Part shown: piece by piece, positions 30,350-40,306 of the stretch | Position numbering within the stretch: position 1 is the stretch's first letter | How the letters are laid out: each line of letters opens with the position of its first letter | Assembly (NCBI RefSeq): GCF_002464935.1 | Contig: NZ_NBYY01000002.1 | Coordinates: forward strand, 1 to 64,000 | DNA length: 64,000 nucleotides | Reading direction: 5' to 3' | Source of the DNA: Candidatus Enterovibrio escicola | GTDB taxonomy: Bacteria > Pseudomonadota > Gammaproteobacteria > Enterobacterales > Vibrionaceae | Program-made: the position numbers and the translations under genes | Notes under the pieces: model-generated | The model's database searches: none | What the model was told of the DNA's origin: nothing | Seen by the model: the letters and a program-made list of their open reading frames with translations, nothing else

Positions 30350-31969
30350 TCATCGGTTCCTAGACACGTTTGCAAATGATTTATCTCCAAAAGGGCTAAG
30401 TGTCATACCCCGTAACGTCAAGTTTCTTGCTTGATAATGGACACCATGGGCAATAGGAATGATAGGCATACGGTCACGTAAAATAGTTTGTGCTTGCAAA
30501 TAAAGTTCCCGTCGTTTTTTACGGTCTTCGGTTATGATAGCAGCATCAAGAAAACGGTCGAAAGAACGGTTGCACCAGTTCGATAAGTTCCAACTAGTAG
30601 ATTGAGCTTTGCATGAAAGTAACGGCCGCAGAAAATTATCGGGGTCTCCGTTGTCGGCAATCCATCCTGTTAGCACCATATCTAGGTTATCTAAATTATC
30701 TCGAAGCTTCTTACGGTTGATATCTTCTTGAGTGAGGATATTCACCGTGATGCCGATCGCTGCGAGATTTGATTGAATTAGCTCTGCGGTTTTTCTTGGG
30801 TTTGGGTTAAATCGTTTCGGGGTCAGAGGAACCAATAAATCCACAGAGAAACCATGGCGATAACCTGCCTTGGTCATTAGGCTTATGGCAAGTCGTGGGG
30901 AAAAGGTAAATTTGGCATGCTCGGCGTATGCCCAAGACATCGGTGGTAACATGCCTGTAGCTGGCGTACCTATACCGTAATATACGGACTGTATAATGTC
31001 ATCTCTATTTACAGCCAAGTTGATAGCCTGACGGACGTCTAACGATGAAAGGGCTGGATGTTTAGTGTTTAGAGCAAGAAATGCCACGTTCATTCCTGTC
31101 TGATAGGATAAGACGAAGTCGGGATCTTTTTCTATGACGGAAGGCTGGCTGGCAATGGGAGAAGACAAAACATCACACTCTCGTGTAACCAATTTTGCTA
31201 GTGTCCCTGTGCCGTGAATGCTTATATCGTACACGATTTGTTCCATTGGGGCGGCTCCTTTCCAGTATCCCCAATGGCGTTTCAAACGTATGATTTGATG
31301 TGGTTGGTATTCATCTAAATAGAATGCACCGGAACCCACTGGGTGGGTATCTATCCGTGATAATTTACCCTCTTGCTGCAGTGCTTTTGCATACTCAGAG
31401 GAATGGATAACGGCATAGGTGGTGGCTAATGTGGAAAGAAATGACACATCAGGTCTGGATAGAGTAAAGAGCACAGTATAATCATCAAGGGCTTCAACAT
31501 TATCGACCAGTCCTGCAAAGTCCATGCTATCAAACCATGGATATTTACCACCAGAAACGTGGTGAAACGGATGTTCTTGGCTAATCAAACGTTTAAAGCT
31601 AAACACCACGTCTTTCGCTGTTACGCCCTGATGAGGAATAAACCAATCGGTCACTTGAAAAGTAGCATTGTGTCGTAGGAAGAAGGTGTACTGAGTACCA
31701 TTAGGATTGATAATCCAACTTTGAGCGAGCATGGGTATAGGTTGGTATGTCACTGGATCAAACTGCAGTAGACGGTCGAAAATCTGACTTGAAAGGGTAT
31801 AAGTGGTTAGTCCACCATCCGATAACTGAGGATTGAATGTGTTGGGTTGACCACCCCCACAGTAAATAAACCCTCGGTTGCGAATAGAGTTGTCTGAGAA
31901 CGGATCCTCGCATCCTACCAAAATGAGGGGGAATAAACTTGCGAAGAGCAAGCAATATAGAGTTCTCAT
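30350..31969 (-). CDS. sapA: Periplasmic peptide-binding protein SapA (lipoprotein)
   Basis: Family 5 solute-binding protein of about 539 aa, first gene of sapABCDF. From the ATG at 31969 it has a clear lipoprotein signal: MRTLYCLLFASLFPLILVGC, with cysteine at position 20. The binding domain follows (YIYCGGGQPNTFNPQLSDGG-type N-terminus, and AQSWIINPNGTQYTFFLRHN). The open frame runs nine codons further to a TTG at 31996, which would add MILLHNHWL in front of the signal peptide. I prefer the ATG. No strong ribosome-binding site is seen for either. The psp genes that often lie next to sapA in Vibrio are absent. Confidence 0.92.
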   Translation of the reverse strand: MRTLYCLLFASLFPLILVGCEDPFSDNSIRNRGFIYCGGGQPNTFNPQLSDGGLTTYTLSSQIFDRLLQFDPVTYQPIPMLAQSWIINPNGTQYTFFLRHNATFQVTDWFIPHQGVTAKDVVFSFKRLISQEHPFHHVSGGKYPWFDSMDFAGLVDNVEALDDYTVLFTLSRPDVSFLSTLATTYAVIHSSEYAKALQQEGKLSRIDTHPVGSGAFYLDEYQPHQIIRLKRHWGYWKGAAPMEQIVYDISIHGTGTLAKLVTRECDVLSSPIASQPSVIEKDPDFVLSYQTGMNVAFLALNTKHPALSSLDVRQAINLAVNRDDIIQSVYYGIGTPATGMLPPMSWAYAEHAKFTFSPRLAISLMTKAGYRHGFSVDLLVPLTPKRFNPNPRKTAELIQSNLAAIGITVNILTQEDINRKKLRDNLDNLDMVLTGWIADNGDPDNFLRPLLSCKAQSTSWNLSNWCNRSFDRFLDAAIITEDRKKRRELYLQAQTILRDRMPIIPIAHGVHYQARNLTLRGMTLSPFGDKSFANVSRNR

Positions 31970-31996
31970 AAGCCAATGATTATGTAATAAAATCAA

Positions 31997-32319
31997 GTTT
32001 TACAATCTACCACTCAAGCGACTGCGCTACCAAGTCGCGACACGAATATATGGTGAAAATCGGTGTTTCCATCACTCAAAAAATATTTCTAGCAACCATC
32101 TTAATTGATGGTAGTTTAACGGAATAGATTCCGTGACTAGTCTTTAGTTGGATTTCACCTTCTTGATCGCAAATATAAAATGGTTTTTTCCTATACCTGT
32201 TGCCATTGATGAAAATCTAATCGCAGATTAAAGCATGTGAATACAACATTTGAGATATTTCTCATCGTGCTGTAAATTGTGTGAAATTAGTATATAGCTA
32301 GACAAAAATTAATTGGCAT
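31997..32319. other. sapA leader and intergenic stretch
   Basis: No gene recognised. Around 32010-32045 a minus-strand stretch (TTGGTAGCGCAGTCGCTTGA) resembles the D-arm of a tRNA, but no anticodon or T arm can be built. The sap promoter must lie here; I cannot place it firmly. Confidence 0.3.
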
Positions 32320-33060
32320 AATTCACATGCGGATAAAACAGCACTCTTTCCTTCTTATAGACTTTACATCTGCCCATTTATGTTCTATTGGGTTAAGATC
32401 TAGACTGTAAGGAGGAAGCCACTCTAAAGTACAACCACGAGCTTCGATTGCTTCCAGCATGTCGCCACACGCTTATGAAAACTCGCATTATCCATAACAA
32501 TCACAGCCTGCTCTGGAACTTTCGGAAGTGAATCTTATTCGAACCATGTGTGAAATACCTCTGCATTGACGTTCCAATTACTAAGCTAAACGTTAAAAAC
32601 GTATGATTGATAATAGCACCGATGGCATTAATTCTTCCTTTTTAGTGCTAATCAGGAACTCCATAATATAGACTTCCTTTTTCAGAGTAACCATGCATTA
32701 TAGGCATACTCTAGGCAAACCAACTTTCATCTAAGTAAAGTAGATGATGAATCTACCTTCTTCTTGATGTTTCTCTATTCTTCGCCGAAATCTTGACGTT
32801 TTTGTTTACACGCTATTAAGATAAAACAGAGTTTTTTAAAGCATATTGAGGTGTTTTAATGCATAGTTAATCGCAGGTTGAGCGACATTAAGGGGTTGTG
32901 TTCGTTCTCACTGGTAATCATCAGGAAACTTATCTACATCCTTAAGTAAAATATTCTCATCAATTTTTATAGCGGATTTATTTCTGATAATACAAAGCTA
33001 TATCTTATTAACTCAACGAAATAAGGTCCGCATTCCAACATAAAAATGAACATTTGTCTG
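32320..33060 (-). pseudogene. IS630-family transposase, heavily decayed
   Basis: Minus-strand pieces read RFIIYLDESWFA (first catalytic Asp region), INAIGAIINHTFL, VIVMDNASFHKRVATCW (second Asp) and a degenerate region followed by NIMGRC, matching the IS630 DDE core DES-F, DNASFHK and PNPIEHKW. There are many stops and frameshifts. This is the only clear member of this family in the window. Confidence 0.75.
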
Positions 33061-33070
33061 TTCAAACATT

Positions 33071-33830
33071 AATTAACCTCAGATCTGCATAAGTGCTTGC
33101 TTATCAATCTTCGTCATCTTGATGCTCGGCTTCTTTGGTTGAAATGAATACGCGATAAGCCCCGCCAGCAAATTGCCCATAAAGCTGATACAACTACGGT
33201 GCTGAGAATACTCGATTTGGGATATGTTTTTTATTTGGTCAAAAACGGTTTCAATAATAAATCATTTCTGGAGTATCAGGCGGTTCCAAAGTTTCATCAC
33301 CTTTGATTTCATGTTTTTTTCACACCCGTTATCAGTGTCACTCCCTTGTCTGCAAGTTCCCACTCCAATGGACTAGAGATACAACCTTGCTCTCCGTATA
33401 AACACCCCTAAAGTTCGTTAGCCATTTCCAACACAGGCTTTCTATCATCCACGTTAGCCGTCGTCACTTTGACTAAGATAATGCTACCTTGGTCATTGAT
33501 AATAAGGTGTAATTTAAAACCGTAGAACCACCCCATCGTTTCTTTACCTCTCTATCTAGGTACCTTTAAAAATCTGATGTCTGAGAATGCCTAGGTTGTG
33601 GCAAACCTGTAGATTGGATGAATCAACGAAGGCAATTCCTGTCGGCCTTGCCTGAGACGGAGCGTGAGGTAAGAGCAAAGCGGAACCAGAACACTTTGCA
33701 TGAGCTTGAGCATCCTCGTGTAGCTAATTAATTCAGGAAATTCGTTGGTGGGGTAGCAACAAACAAAGTGAATATAATAGGTTTTGAAGTCTAGATACCC
33801 AAATTGATGGAAAGCTATCACTATCGTCAT
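33071..33830 (-). mobile_element. IS982 3' part
   Basis: Right terminus (AACCTCAGATCTGCATAAG) at 33071. The transposase reads back to SEVMTIVIAFHQFGYLDFK, but the left end is missing. Confidence 0.85.
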
Positions 33831-33837
33831 CTCCTTT

Positions 33838-34008
33838 CAATCAGTGAAATAACAATGATTATTGTATCTTTTCATCATTGGTGGTTTCGTGATTTTAAAA
33901 CGTATTCCACGTAGTTTATTTTCCGTCACCTAACAATAGTATCCCCTGATTAGGAGAGCTATACACGGATGTTTAAGTTGATGCAAACTGCTTTAGTTTT
34001 CCTTTGTT
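33838..34008 (+). mobile_element. Diverged IS982-type fragment
   Basis: N-terminal transposase pieces of the second IS982 subtype (TTATTGTATCTTTTCATCA; then AGCTATACACGGATG and TTAAGTTGATGCAAAC as at 54390 in reverse). Deleted between the two pieces. Confidence 0.6.
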
Positions 34009-34755
34009 CTTTCACCTAGAAATTTCCTACCAGAAACTATATGTGGTTGGGCTTAAGGCATGTCCCTTTCTGTGATATATTTAGCAGGATTTACCAGATA
34101 AAAGACATGAATGAATTTCAAAGGTATCAAATCGAAGCTGCTTCGCTTTAAACGTATTTTTACTACAAATTAAGCCATATTCGTATCCAGTAATCCCCCG
34201 CTATGACACCGATTATTATCATTCAGAAATAGCTAAGATACTGAAGTATGAAAGCTCATAAAAAGGCTTTGCCACTTACCAATGCTCGGGTTGCGGTCAC
34301 GGGCAACATAAAATTAGCTTTAGTTGTAAGGGGAAAGTGTTATGCACGGTAGAGTTTAATCAAAATAGGCGTCAGCCTGTTCCCTGAAGTGGGCTATCGG
34401 CAAGTTGTTTTAACATTACCTGAGCAACTTTGTATTCTTTTCCATAATCACTCCAATCAGAAGCCTTTATATTCTGGGTTTGTGATCTTGGCAAAAGCCT
34501 GCTTATCAAAGTTAATTCAGGCACACTTTAAGAGCGATGCGTGTGAAATCGCCGCCATTATTTTCATCCATACTCATAGTTGTAATGGCAACTACAATCC
34601 ACATTTACAGGTGATACTAGCTGAAGGTGCATTCTTTCTTTCAAACTAAGATTGGAAATAGTTTCAGCATTTATCGTTATCTCAGCTACGATTATTTTGG
34701 CAAAAACACTTACTGAAGTTAATGGAGATTGAGTTTCCGACGCGTCAATATGTGA
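34009..34755 (+). mobile_element. IS91-family element, 5' part, broken
   Basis: Terminus CCTAGAAATTTCCTACCAG, then the transposase: zinc-binding N-terminus with stops, then MGYRQVVLTLPEQLCILFHN and HTHSCNGNYNPHLQVILAEG, where the His-x-His metal site of Y2 transposases is altered (HLQV for HLHV). It is cut by an IS982 left end at GTGATTAACC. Its mirror image is 37046-37810. Confidence 0.8.
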
Positions 34756-34935
34756 TTAACCTGAGCTGCTCATAAGAAATGAACTAAATGCCAAAGTCGC
34801 GATATGATCGTTTGAAATAAAGTATTGACTGCACAGGGACTTGGGTATGAATAACTTAGACGCTATTTTCGTCGATGTTGACGACTTCTGCCAGACCTTC
34901 CTCCCTGCATGGAAAAAATACCTAATTTCTTCTTT
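34756..34935 (+). mobile_element. IS982 5' fragment
   Basis: Left terminus AACCTGAGCTGCTCATAAG and the transposase start (MNNLDAIFVDVDDFCQT type). Together with the IS91 piece it forms one arm of an inverted repeat of about 930 bp. Confidence 0.82.
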
Positions 34936-35095
34936 GGTATCTTCCTCCCTTACTTTGCAACTGATAATTCAGGGTAGTATTGCTTGTTTTTTTGCGAGAA
35001 GAACGTTCCACTTTCGGTAGTTAGCTTGTTCTTCTATGTTAGAGTATAAGTGTTGTAGTTATTATATGAATTCAGGATTAATATATCTTCTCAAG
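34936..35095 (-). mobile_element. IS30-family 5' fragment
   Basis: Minus-strand leader and first codons of the IS30-type transposase (the AATTATCAGTTGCAAAGTAA region, as at 1320-1350). Confidence 0.55.
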
Positions 35096-35437
35096 TATTA
35101 AGTGGATCCACAGTATGAGGAGTCATCGTAGTGTATCTTTCTGATAATGGTTCTAGGCAGATGACTTTCAATAAATTACACGGCAACTTCCATTTTTCGC
35201 TATATACCAGAATTCATTATAGCTCTTAAATTATTAGGACTTCTAGATGGTTTTTAGAAAAATCCGAAAAAATCTTCCAGTACTAGCACAAATTTGAAAT
35301 GCTTTACCTCTTATTTATATTGACTTATTTGAGCAGGAAATTTCTACAAACTCTTACTATTCTCTAGTAAGACAATCGCTATCACCAAAGCGCATTGGTA
35401 ACGTCTATATTGTGGCTTTCATGCATGGAGCAATGTT
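35096..35437. other. Intergenic stretch upstream of the ferredoxin gene
   Basis: No gene or IS piece recognised. It should hold the promoter of the ferredoxin gene; none is convincing by eye. Confidence 0.3.
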
Positions 35438-35722
35438 ATGGCAAAAGTTACTTTCTACAAATCAGGAAATTCCTTTGATATCCCCAATAACAGTTCATTT
35501 ATCGAACTGGAATATTTTGAGAGCAATGAATTGCCCTTTGGATGCCATGTAGCAGCGTGCGCTACTTGCGTGATTGATGTAATCTATGGCACACAAAATA
35601 TCAGTCAAAAAAACGAAGCTGAGCACGATCTACTTAACGACTTAGACATAAATGGCGATAAAAGACGTCTTGGCTGCCAATGTGTGATTCATGGTGATGT
35701 GACAATCGAACCCCTCAAGTAA
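35438..35722 (+). CDS. [2Fe-2S] ferredoxin, plant type
   Basis: A 94-aa soluble electron carrier. Four cluster ligands are visible: Cys36, Cys41 and Cys44 in GCHVAACATC (the Cx4Cx2C pattern) and Cys80 in RRLGCQC; Cys82 is extra. The beta-grasp N-terminus (VTFYKSGNSFDIPNN) and C-terminus (VIHGDVTIEPL) fit. It is not like YfaE (nrdB-associated), whose loop is CREGYCGSC. The usual glycine of the CRxGxCGxC loop is replaced by alanines, which is unusual. The ATG at 35438 has only a weak AGCAATGTT leader. Redox partner unknown; all neighbours are IS debris. Confidence 0.88.
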   Translation: MAKVTFYKSGNSFDIPNNSSFIELEYFESNELPFGCHVAACATCVIDVIYGTQNISQKNEAEHDLLNDLDINGDKRRLGCQCVIHGDVTIEPLK

Positions 35723-36064
35723 CTTGAATAATAAATCGAGATCACATGACCTATACTCTCCTTGAGTGACATCTAATTATTTGCATTGTATTTTTATCTA
35801 ATCCATGAGCTTCTCTGGAGTGCAGTGTTAAATTCTCACTCTTTTTTCTATACAGATGATCGAATATATCTTCTATTTACCATTTCAATATGTGTTTCCA
35901 TCTTAGTCATGTATCAATAACTTTTTCTTCCTGTAACATACCTACCTTTTCATGGTTACCCTTATAACTATCGTTGTCATTAAATATCGTTTTGCCAGCA
36001 CATAAAAACGGTTAAAAATCCGCGTCCACCGTCAGATGAAATGCGCAATCTATCGGAGAGTTAG
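35723..36064. other. Intergenic stretch after the ferredoxin gene
   Basis: AT-rich, no gene, IS piece or terminator recognised. Confidence 0.3.
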
Positions 36065-37045
36065 CTAACCTCAGATCTGCAAAAGTGCTTGCTTATCAAA
36101 CTGAATCATCGTGATGCTCGGCTTCTTTGATTGAAATGAATACGCGATAAGCCTCAGCCAGCAAGTTAACCATAAAGCTGATACAACTACGGTGCCGAGA
36201 ATGCTCGATTTGGGATATGTTTTTTTAGTTGATCAAAAACGGTTTCAATAATAAATCATTTCTGGAGTATCAGGCGGTTCCAAAGTTTCATCACCTATGA
36301 TTTCATGTTTTTTTCACACCCGTTATCAGTGTCACTCCCTTGTCTGCAAGTTCCCACTCCAATAGACCAGAGATATAACCCTTATCTCCGTATAAACATC
36401 CACAACGCTCATCCACCATTTCCGATAGAGGCTTTCTATCATCCACGTTAGCCGTCGTCACTTTGACTGAGATAATACCACCTTGGTCATTGATAATAAG
36501 GTGTAATTTGAAACCGTAGAACCACCCCATCGTTTCTTTACCTCTCTATCTAGGTACCTTTAAAGATCTGATGTCTGAGAATGCGTAGGTTGTGACAAAC
36601 CTGTAGCTTGGACGAATCAACAAAGGCAATCCCAGACAGCCTTGCCTGACGTGAATGAGGTAAGAGCAAAGCGGAACTAAAACACCTTGCATAAGCTTGA
36701 GCGTTCTAGTGTAGCTAACTAACTCAGGAAATTCGTTGGTGGGGTAACGCAAACAAAGTGGATGTAATAAATTCTGAATTTTCGATATTCCGATTAATGG
36801 AAAGCTATCACTATCGTCATTACTTCGCTAACGGAGAGGCAAAAAGTCTTGTGTCTTTGTTTGACCCAAGAAGAAATTAGGTATTTTTCCCATGCAGGGA
36901 GGAAAGTCTGGCAGAAGTCGTCAACATCGACGAAAATAGCGTCTAGGTTATTCATACCCAAGTCCCTGTGCAGTCAATAATTTATTTCAAACGATCATAT
37001 CGCGACTTTGGCATTTAGTTCATTTCTTATGCGCAGCTCAGGTTA
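36065..37045 (-). mobile_element. IS982-family element, full length but broken
   Basis: Right terminus at 36065 (AACCTCAGATCTGCAAAAG) and left terminus at 37045, about 980 bp. The transposase is in at least three frames (36303-36530, 36546-36752 and an N-terminal piece), with a missing base in the Tyr/Thr-rich region. Confidence 0.87.
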
Positions 37046-37810
37046 ATCACATATTGACGCGCCGGAAACTCAATCTCCATTAACTTCAGTAAGTGTTTTT
37101 GCCAAAATAAGCGTAGCTGAGATAACGATAAATACTGAAACCATTTCCAATCTTGGTTTGAAGGAAAGAATGCACCTTCAGCCAGTATCACATGTAAATG
37201 TGGATTGTAGTTGCCATTACAACTATGAGTATGGATGAAAATAATGGCGGCGATTTCACACGCATCGCTCTTAAAGTGTGCCTGAATTAACTTTGATAAG
37301 CAGGCTTTTGCCAAGATCACAAACCCAGAATACAAAGGCTTCTGATTGGAGTGATTATGGAAAAGAATACAAAGTTGCTCAGGCAATGTTAAAACAACTT
37401 GCCGATAGCCCACTCTATGGAACAGGCTGCCGCCTATTTTGATTAAACTCTACCGTGCATAACACTTTCCACATTGCGGACAAGCTTTCCCCTTACAACA
37501 TAAAGCTAACTTTATGTTGCCCGTGACCGAAACCCAAGCATTGGTAAGTGACAAAGCCTTTTTATGAGCTTCCATACTTCAGTATCTTAGCTATTTCTGA
37601 ATGATAATAATCGGTGTCATAGCGGGGATTACTGGATACGAATATGGCTTAATTCGTAGTGAAAATACGTTTAAAGCGAAGCAGCTTCGATTTGATACCT
37701 TTGAAATTCATTCATGTCTTTTATCTGGTAAATCCTGCTAAATATATCACAGAAAGGGACAGACCTTAAGCCCAACCACATATAGTTTCTGGTAGGAAAT
37801 TTTTAGGTGA
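37046..37810 (-). mobile_element. IS91-family element, 5' part
   Basis: A 128-aa frame reads MGYRQVVLTLPEQLCILFHN, FIHTHSCNGNYNPHLHVILA (intact HLH metal motif) and LKLMEIEFPARQYVIN, then runs into IS982 sequence. Terminus near 37810. It is the mirror image of 34009-34755. Confidence 0.82.
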
Positions 37811-37814
37811 AAGA

Positions 37815-38184
37815 ACAAAGGACTAATACCCAGTATTCCACCTCGAAACAACACGAGGTACCGGGAAGAAGGGCATCCTAAAAATGAAGCTGTAACGGCT
37901 TCAAAAGGAGATAAACTGGCAGAGTGGCAAAAGGACAGTGGTTATCACAAGCGCTCATTAGCAGAAACAGCGATGTTTCGCTATAAACAGTTACTCAGCC
38001 CTAAATTTACTCTTCGTAATTACAATACACAAGTTAGTGAAGCGCTGGAAAATGTGAAAGAGATGAACAAAGTTATGAGATTCGGTATGCCTGTTCGCCA
38101 GCAGAAAAACTCAGACTGTAAAAAATATTGGGATCAAGTGCGTTATCGACCAGATTTAATCAATAACGCAGATCTGAGGTTAAA
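37815..38184 (+). mobile_element. IS5-family 3' part joined to an IS982 tip
   Basis: The last third of the IS5 transposase (ETAMFRYKQLLSPKFTLRNY, then MNKVMRFGMPVRQQ) and its right end at about 38168 (GATTTAATCAATAACGC). The right-end tip of IS982 (AGATCTGAGGTTAA) follows directly to 38184. Confidence 0.8.
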
Positions 38185-38494
38185 CTAATATTATGGTTAT
38201 ATATTTAATAAGTGTTTTTATGTAAAAGGCCTACTTTTATCAGGGTGATAAGCACTATTAAAAAGCATGATATCTGTAATAATAGATATCAACGCTACCT
38301 CCTTGATAGGTCATACTGACGAACCTTCTAAATGATGGTCTACATAATCAATATTATTAGACCCTGTCGACACAGCCTTAGGATCATTCGTGCAATTCAT
38401 TGATCTCTTAAAATTACGATAAGCCATGTAAGCTTCAATGCTCTAATGAAATAAATTCACACGTATTATTTCCTTCACTATAGAAATAGTATTC
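38185..38494. other. Intergenic stretch with a possible MITE fragment
   Basis: CATGATATCTGTAATAATAG and TCATACTGACGAACC (38265-38345) resemble the inner part of the MITE at 42451-42595. The rest is not recognised. It follows tusE on the minus strand. Confidence 0.35.
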
Positions 38495-38824
38495 TCAAAG
38501 GCATTTTACGGGTTTTGGTAACCCTGCTAATTTGGTGGCTTGCTTCGCTGGACCTTTTGGGAATAGCTGAAATAAATAGCGACTACTACTTTTTCCTGAG
38601 CCGTACTTATTTTTCATCGCCATCACGAGCATACGAGTATTAGGTGATGTTTTAAACTCTTTATAAAATGCTTGCACAAAGTAGATCACTTTCCAATGAG
38701 CCTTTGTCAGAGTTATATTTTCTTGTTTTGCAAGTATGGGCACTAACTGTTCACACCAATCTGAAAAATTCTTTAAATAGCCTTGAGCATCGGTATCAGT
38801 ATGTTTACCATTTAATTCCAACAA
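38495..38824 (-). CDS. tusE: Sulfurtransferase TusE (DsrC family)
   Basis: TusE passes persulfide sulfur from TusBCD to MnmA for 2-thiolation of the wobble uridine in tRNA for Lys, Glu and Gln. It has 109 aa, as in E. coli. The conserved C-terminus LFPKGPAKQATKLAGLPKPV ends with the penultimate Cys108 that carries the sulfur, and MLVMAMKNKYG matches the family. It lies downstream of yccA on the same strand, the usual arrangement. A strong hairpin terminator lies between the two genes, so tusE may need its own promoter. Confidence 0.95.
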   Translation of the reverse strand: MLELNGKHTDTDAQGYLKNFSDWCEQLVPILAKQENITLTKAHWKVIYFVQAFYKEFKTSPNTRMLVMAMKNKYGSGKSSSRYLFQLFPKGPAKQATKLAGLPKPVKCL

Positions 38825-38893
38825 TTTTCATCCTCAATCAATGTTCAAGCAATAATAATGACTTATTGGAACGGTATTTAGTACAGCGATAGG

Positions 38894-38927
38894 AAATCAG
38901 AAAGCACCTTCTGGTGCTTTCTGATTT
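38894..38927 (-). terminator. Terminator hairpin after yccA
   Basis: A perfect 15-bp stem AAATCAGAAAGCACC/GGTGCTTTCTGATTT with a four-base loop. Because both arms end in A or T runs, it can act in both directions. It lies 21 bases after the yccA stop codon and about 70 bases before the tusE start. Confidence 0.85.
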
Positions 38928-38947
38928 CTATCTACAGGATTCTAAGA

Positions 38948-39619
38948 TTAGTCATCGCTGCTCATAATGCCAAGAAGGTTAAGTAAATGAATGAATATAT
39001 TGAAGATATCCAGATACAAAGAAATGGTTGCACGAATATAATTACTTTCACCCCCGTTGATAATATTGCTGGTGTTATAGAGTATAAAGGCAGAAAAAAT
39101 TAGTACTGCGATAGAGCTGATTGCTAGGCTTAGCGCTGGAATTCCAAGGAAAATATTGGCAATCATAGCAACTAACAAAGCGATAACACCAGCGACTAGG
39201 AATCCGTTCATAAAAGAAAAATCTTTTTTGCTGCTAATCGCATAGGCAGACATCCCAAGAAAAACCAGACCCGTAGTGCCTAGCGCCTGCATAATTATAG
39301 AAGAACCTGCAGGCATACTTAAATAGTATGCTAATGTTGGACCTAAAGACGCCCCCATCAAACCTGTGAAAACAAATGTCCACATTATGCCTGAAGATGA
39401 GTTAACTGCCTTTGGCAGTATAAAAAATACAATACCCAACGCAGCCAATGTCATTACCAGAGATATCATCGGTGTGATTCCCACCACCAGTGCGATGAAT
39501 GCAGTGATGGCACTAGTAATAAGGGTCATTGACAATAGCGCATAAGTATTACGCAACACTTTATTGGTGGCTAATACGCTTTCCTGAGCGTGGTTACTGG
39601 TAACGAAACGGTCATTCAT
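38948..39619 (-). CDS. yccA: BAX inhibitor-1/YccA family membrane protein, FtsH modulator
   Basis: 223-aa inner-membrane protein with seven hydrophobic segments and a soluble N-terminus (MNDRFVTSNHAQESVLATNK). GIMWTFVFTGLMGASLGPTL is a conserved stretch of the family, and IRATISLYLDIFNIFIHLL is the last TM with the acidic pair (here one Asp). In E. coli YccA is a substrate and inhibitor of the FtsH protease. A good GGGAGAAC ribosome-binding site precedes the ATG. Confidence 0.93.
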   Translation of the reverse strand: MNDRFVTSNHAQESVLATNKVLRNTYALLSMTLITSAITAFIALVVGITPMISLVMTLAALGIVFFILPKAVNSSSGIMWTFVFTGLMGASLGPTLAYYLSMPAGSSIIMQALGTTGLVFLGMSAYAISSKKDFSFMNGFLVAGVIALLVAMIANIFLGIPALSLAISSIAVLIFSAFILYNTSNIINGGESNYIRATISLYLDIFNIFIHLLNLLGIMSSDD

Positions 39620-39658
39620 AATGTTCTCCCAAGTGGGTATCAGTATTTAATCCATAAA

Positions 39659-39710
39659 CTAAGACATTTATTATGTCTTAGGTACAACGTCTCGAGTCAT
39701 GCTTATTATA
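39659..39710 (-). promoter_or_regulatory. yccA promoter and leader hairpin
   Basis: On the minus strand a TATAAT (39705-39710) lies about 85 bases before the ATG, with no clear -35. The leader then contains a perfect 9-bp hairpin CTAAGACAT/ATGTCTTAG (39659-39681). Confidence 0.4.
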
Positions 39711-40235
39711 GAATTGCTCAACAGAACAGCTTGTCCGTTAAGTAACGCTAATCTATTCTTACAATCAATCCTGTTTAAACATGTTAACAAATGTTAATGC
39801 TTTGTTTTATTTGCACCGTACATACCTAGTCTGCCTTTAATAATTGATATTGTAGCTCAGGAAAGCTTGGACTTGGATCATTCTCATATCTTCTTAAGTA
39901 AATTAAACCATTCCATTTAATATTTCTTATGGTATTTCAGGATCTAATGACTAATGGCGCACACAAATTGCAACGGATTATATCTACACATTATATGTGT
40001 AATAAATGTAGATGTAATTTATATTTGTGTAAGTTTATATGAATAATAGGCAGATATCAACTAAGTTGATCGGCGCAATACGCCACTACCCAATAGCGAA
40101 GTGAGTGACATCAATATCAAGCAATGAAAAGGAAAAGGAATATGAAAAATGAGCAAACCAATTACAAAAAAAAGGTGCATTGAATAACAAGCGAACATTG
40201 CTTGTCTACCGAGTAACCGCTACTAGGAACTATAG
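39711..40235. other. Intergenic stretch without gene
   Basis: No gene or IS piece recognised. It contains an imperfect inverted repeat ATCTACA/TGTAGAT near 39989-40015 and AT-rich DNA. Confidence 0.35.
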
Positions 40236-40306
40236 TAATACCGAGTCTTATTAACTTTGTTCATCGCTTTCATATTTGCCAGTACTTCACCAACTTGAAC
40301 ATTGTA
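40236..40306 (-). mobile_element. IS5-family 3' fragment
   Basis: End of the transposase (the ...NVQVGEVLANMKAMNKV region in reverse) without the right terminus, cut by the IS982 left end at TGTAATTAACC, the recurrent junction. Confidence 0.72.

Noticed and set aside
32010-32045. tRNA-like stretch on the minus strand upstream of sapA
   Set aside because: The D-arm-like sequence is not followed by a usable anticodon arm or T loop, so it is probably chance or a very old remnant.
35438-35722. Possible YfaE (ferredoxin of ribonucleotide reductase)
   Set aside because: The cluster loop and length differ from YfaE and no nrdA/nrdB is adjacent.
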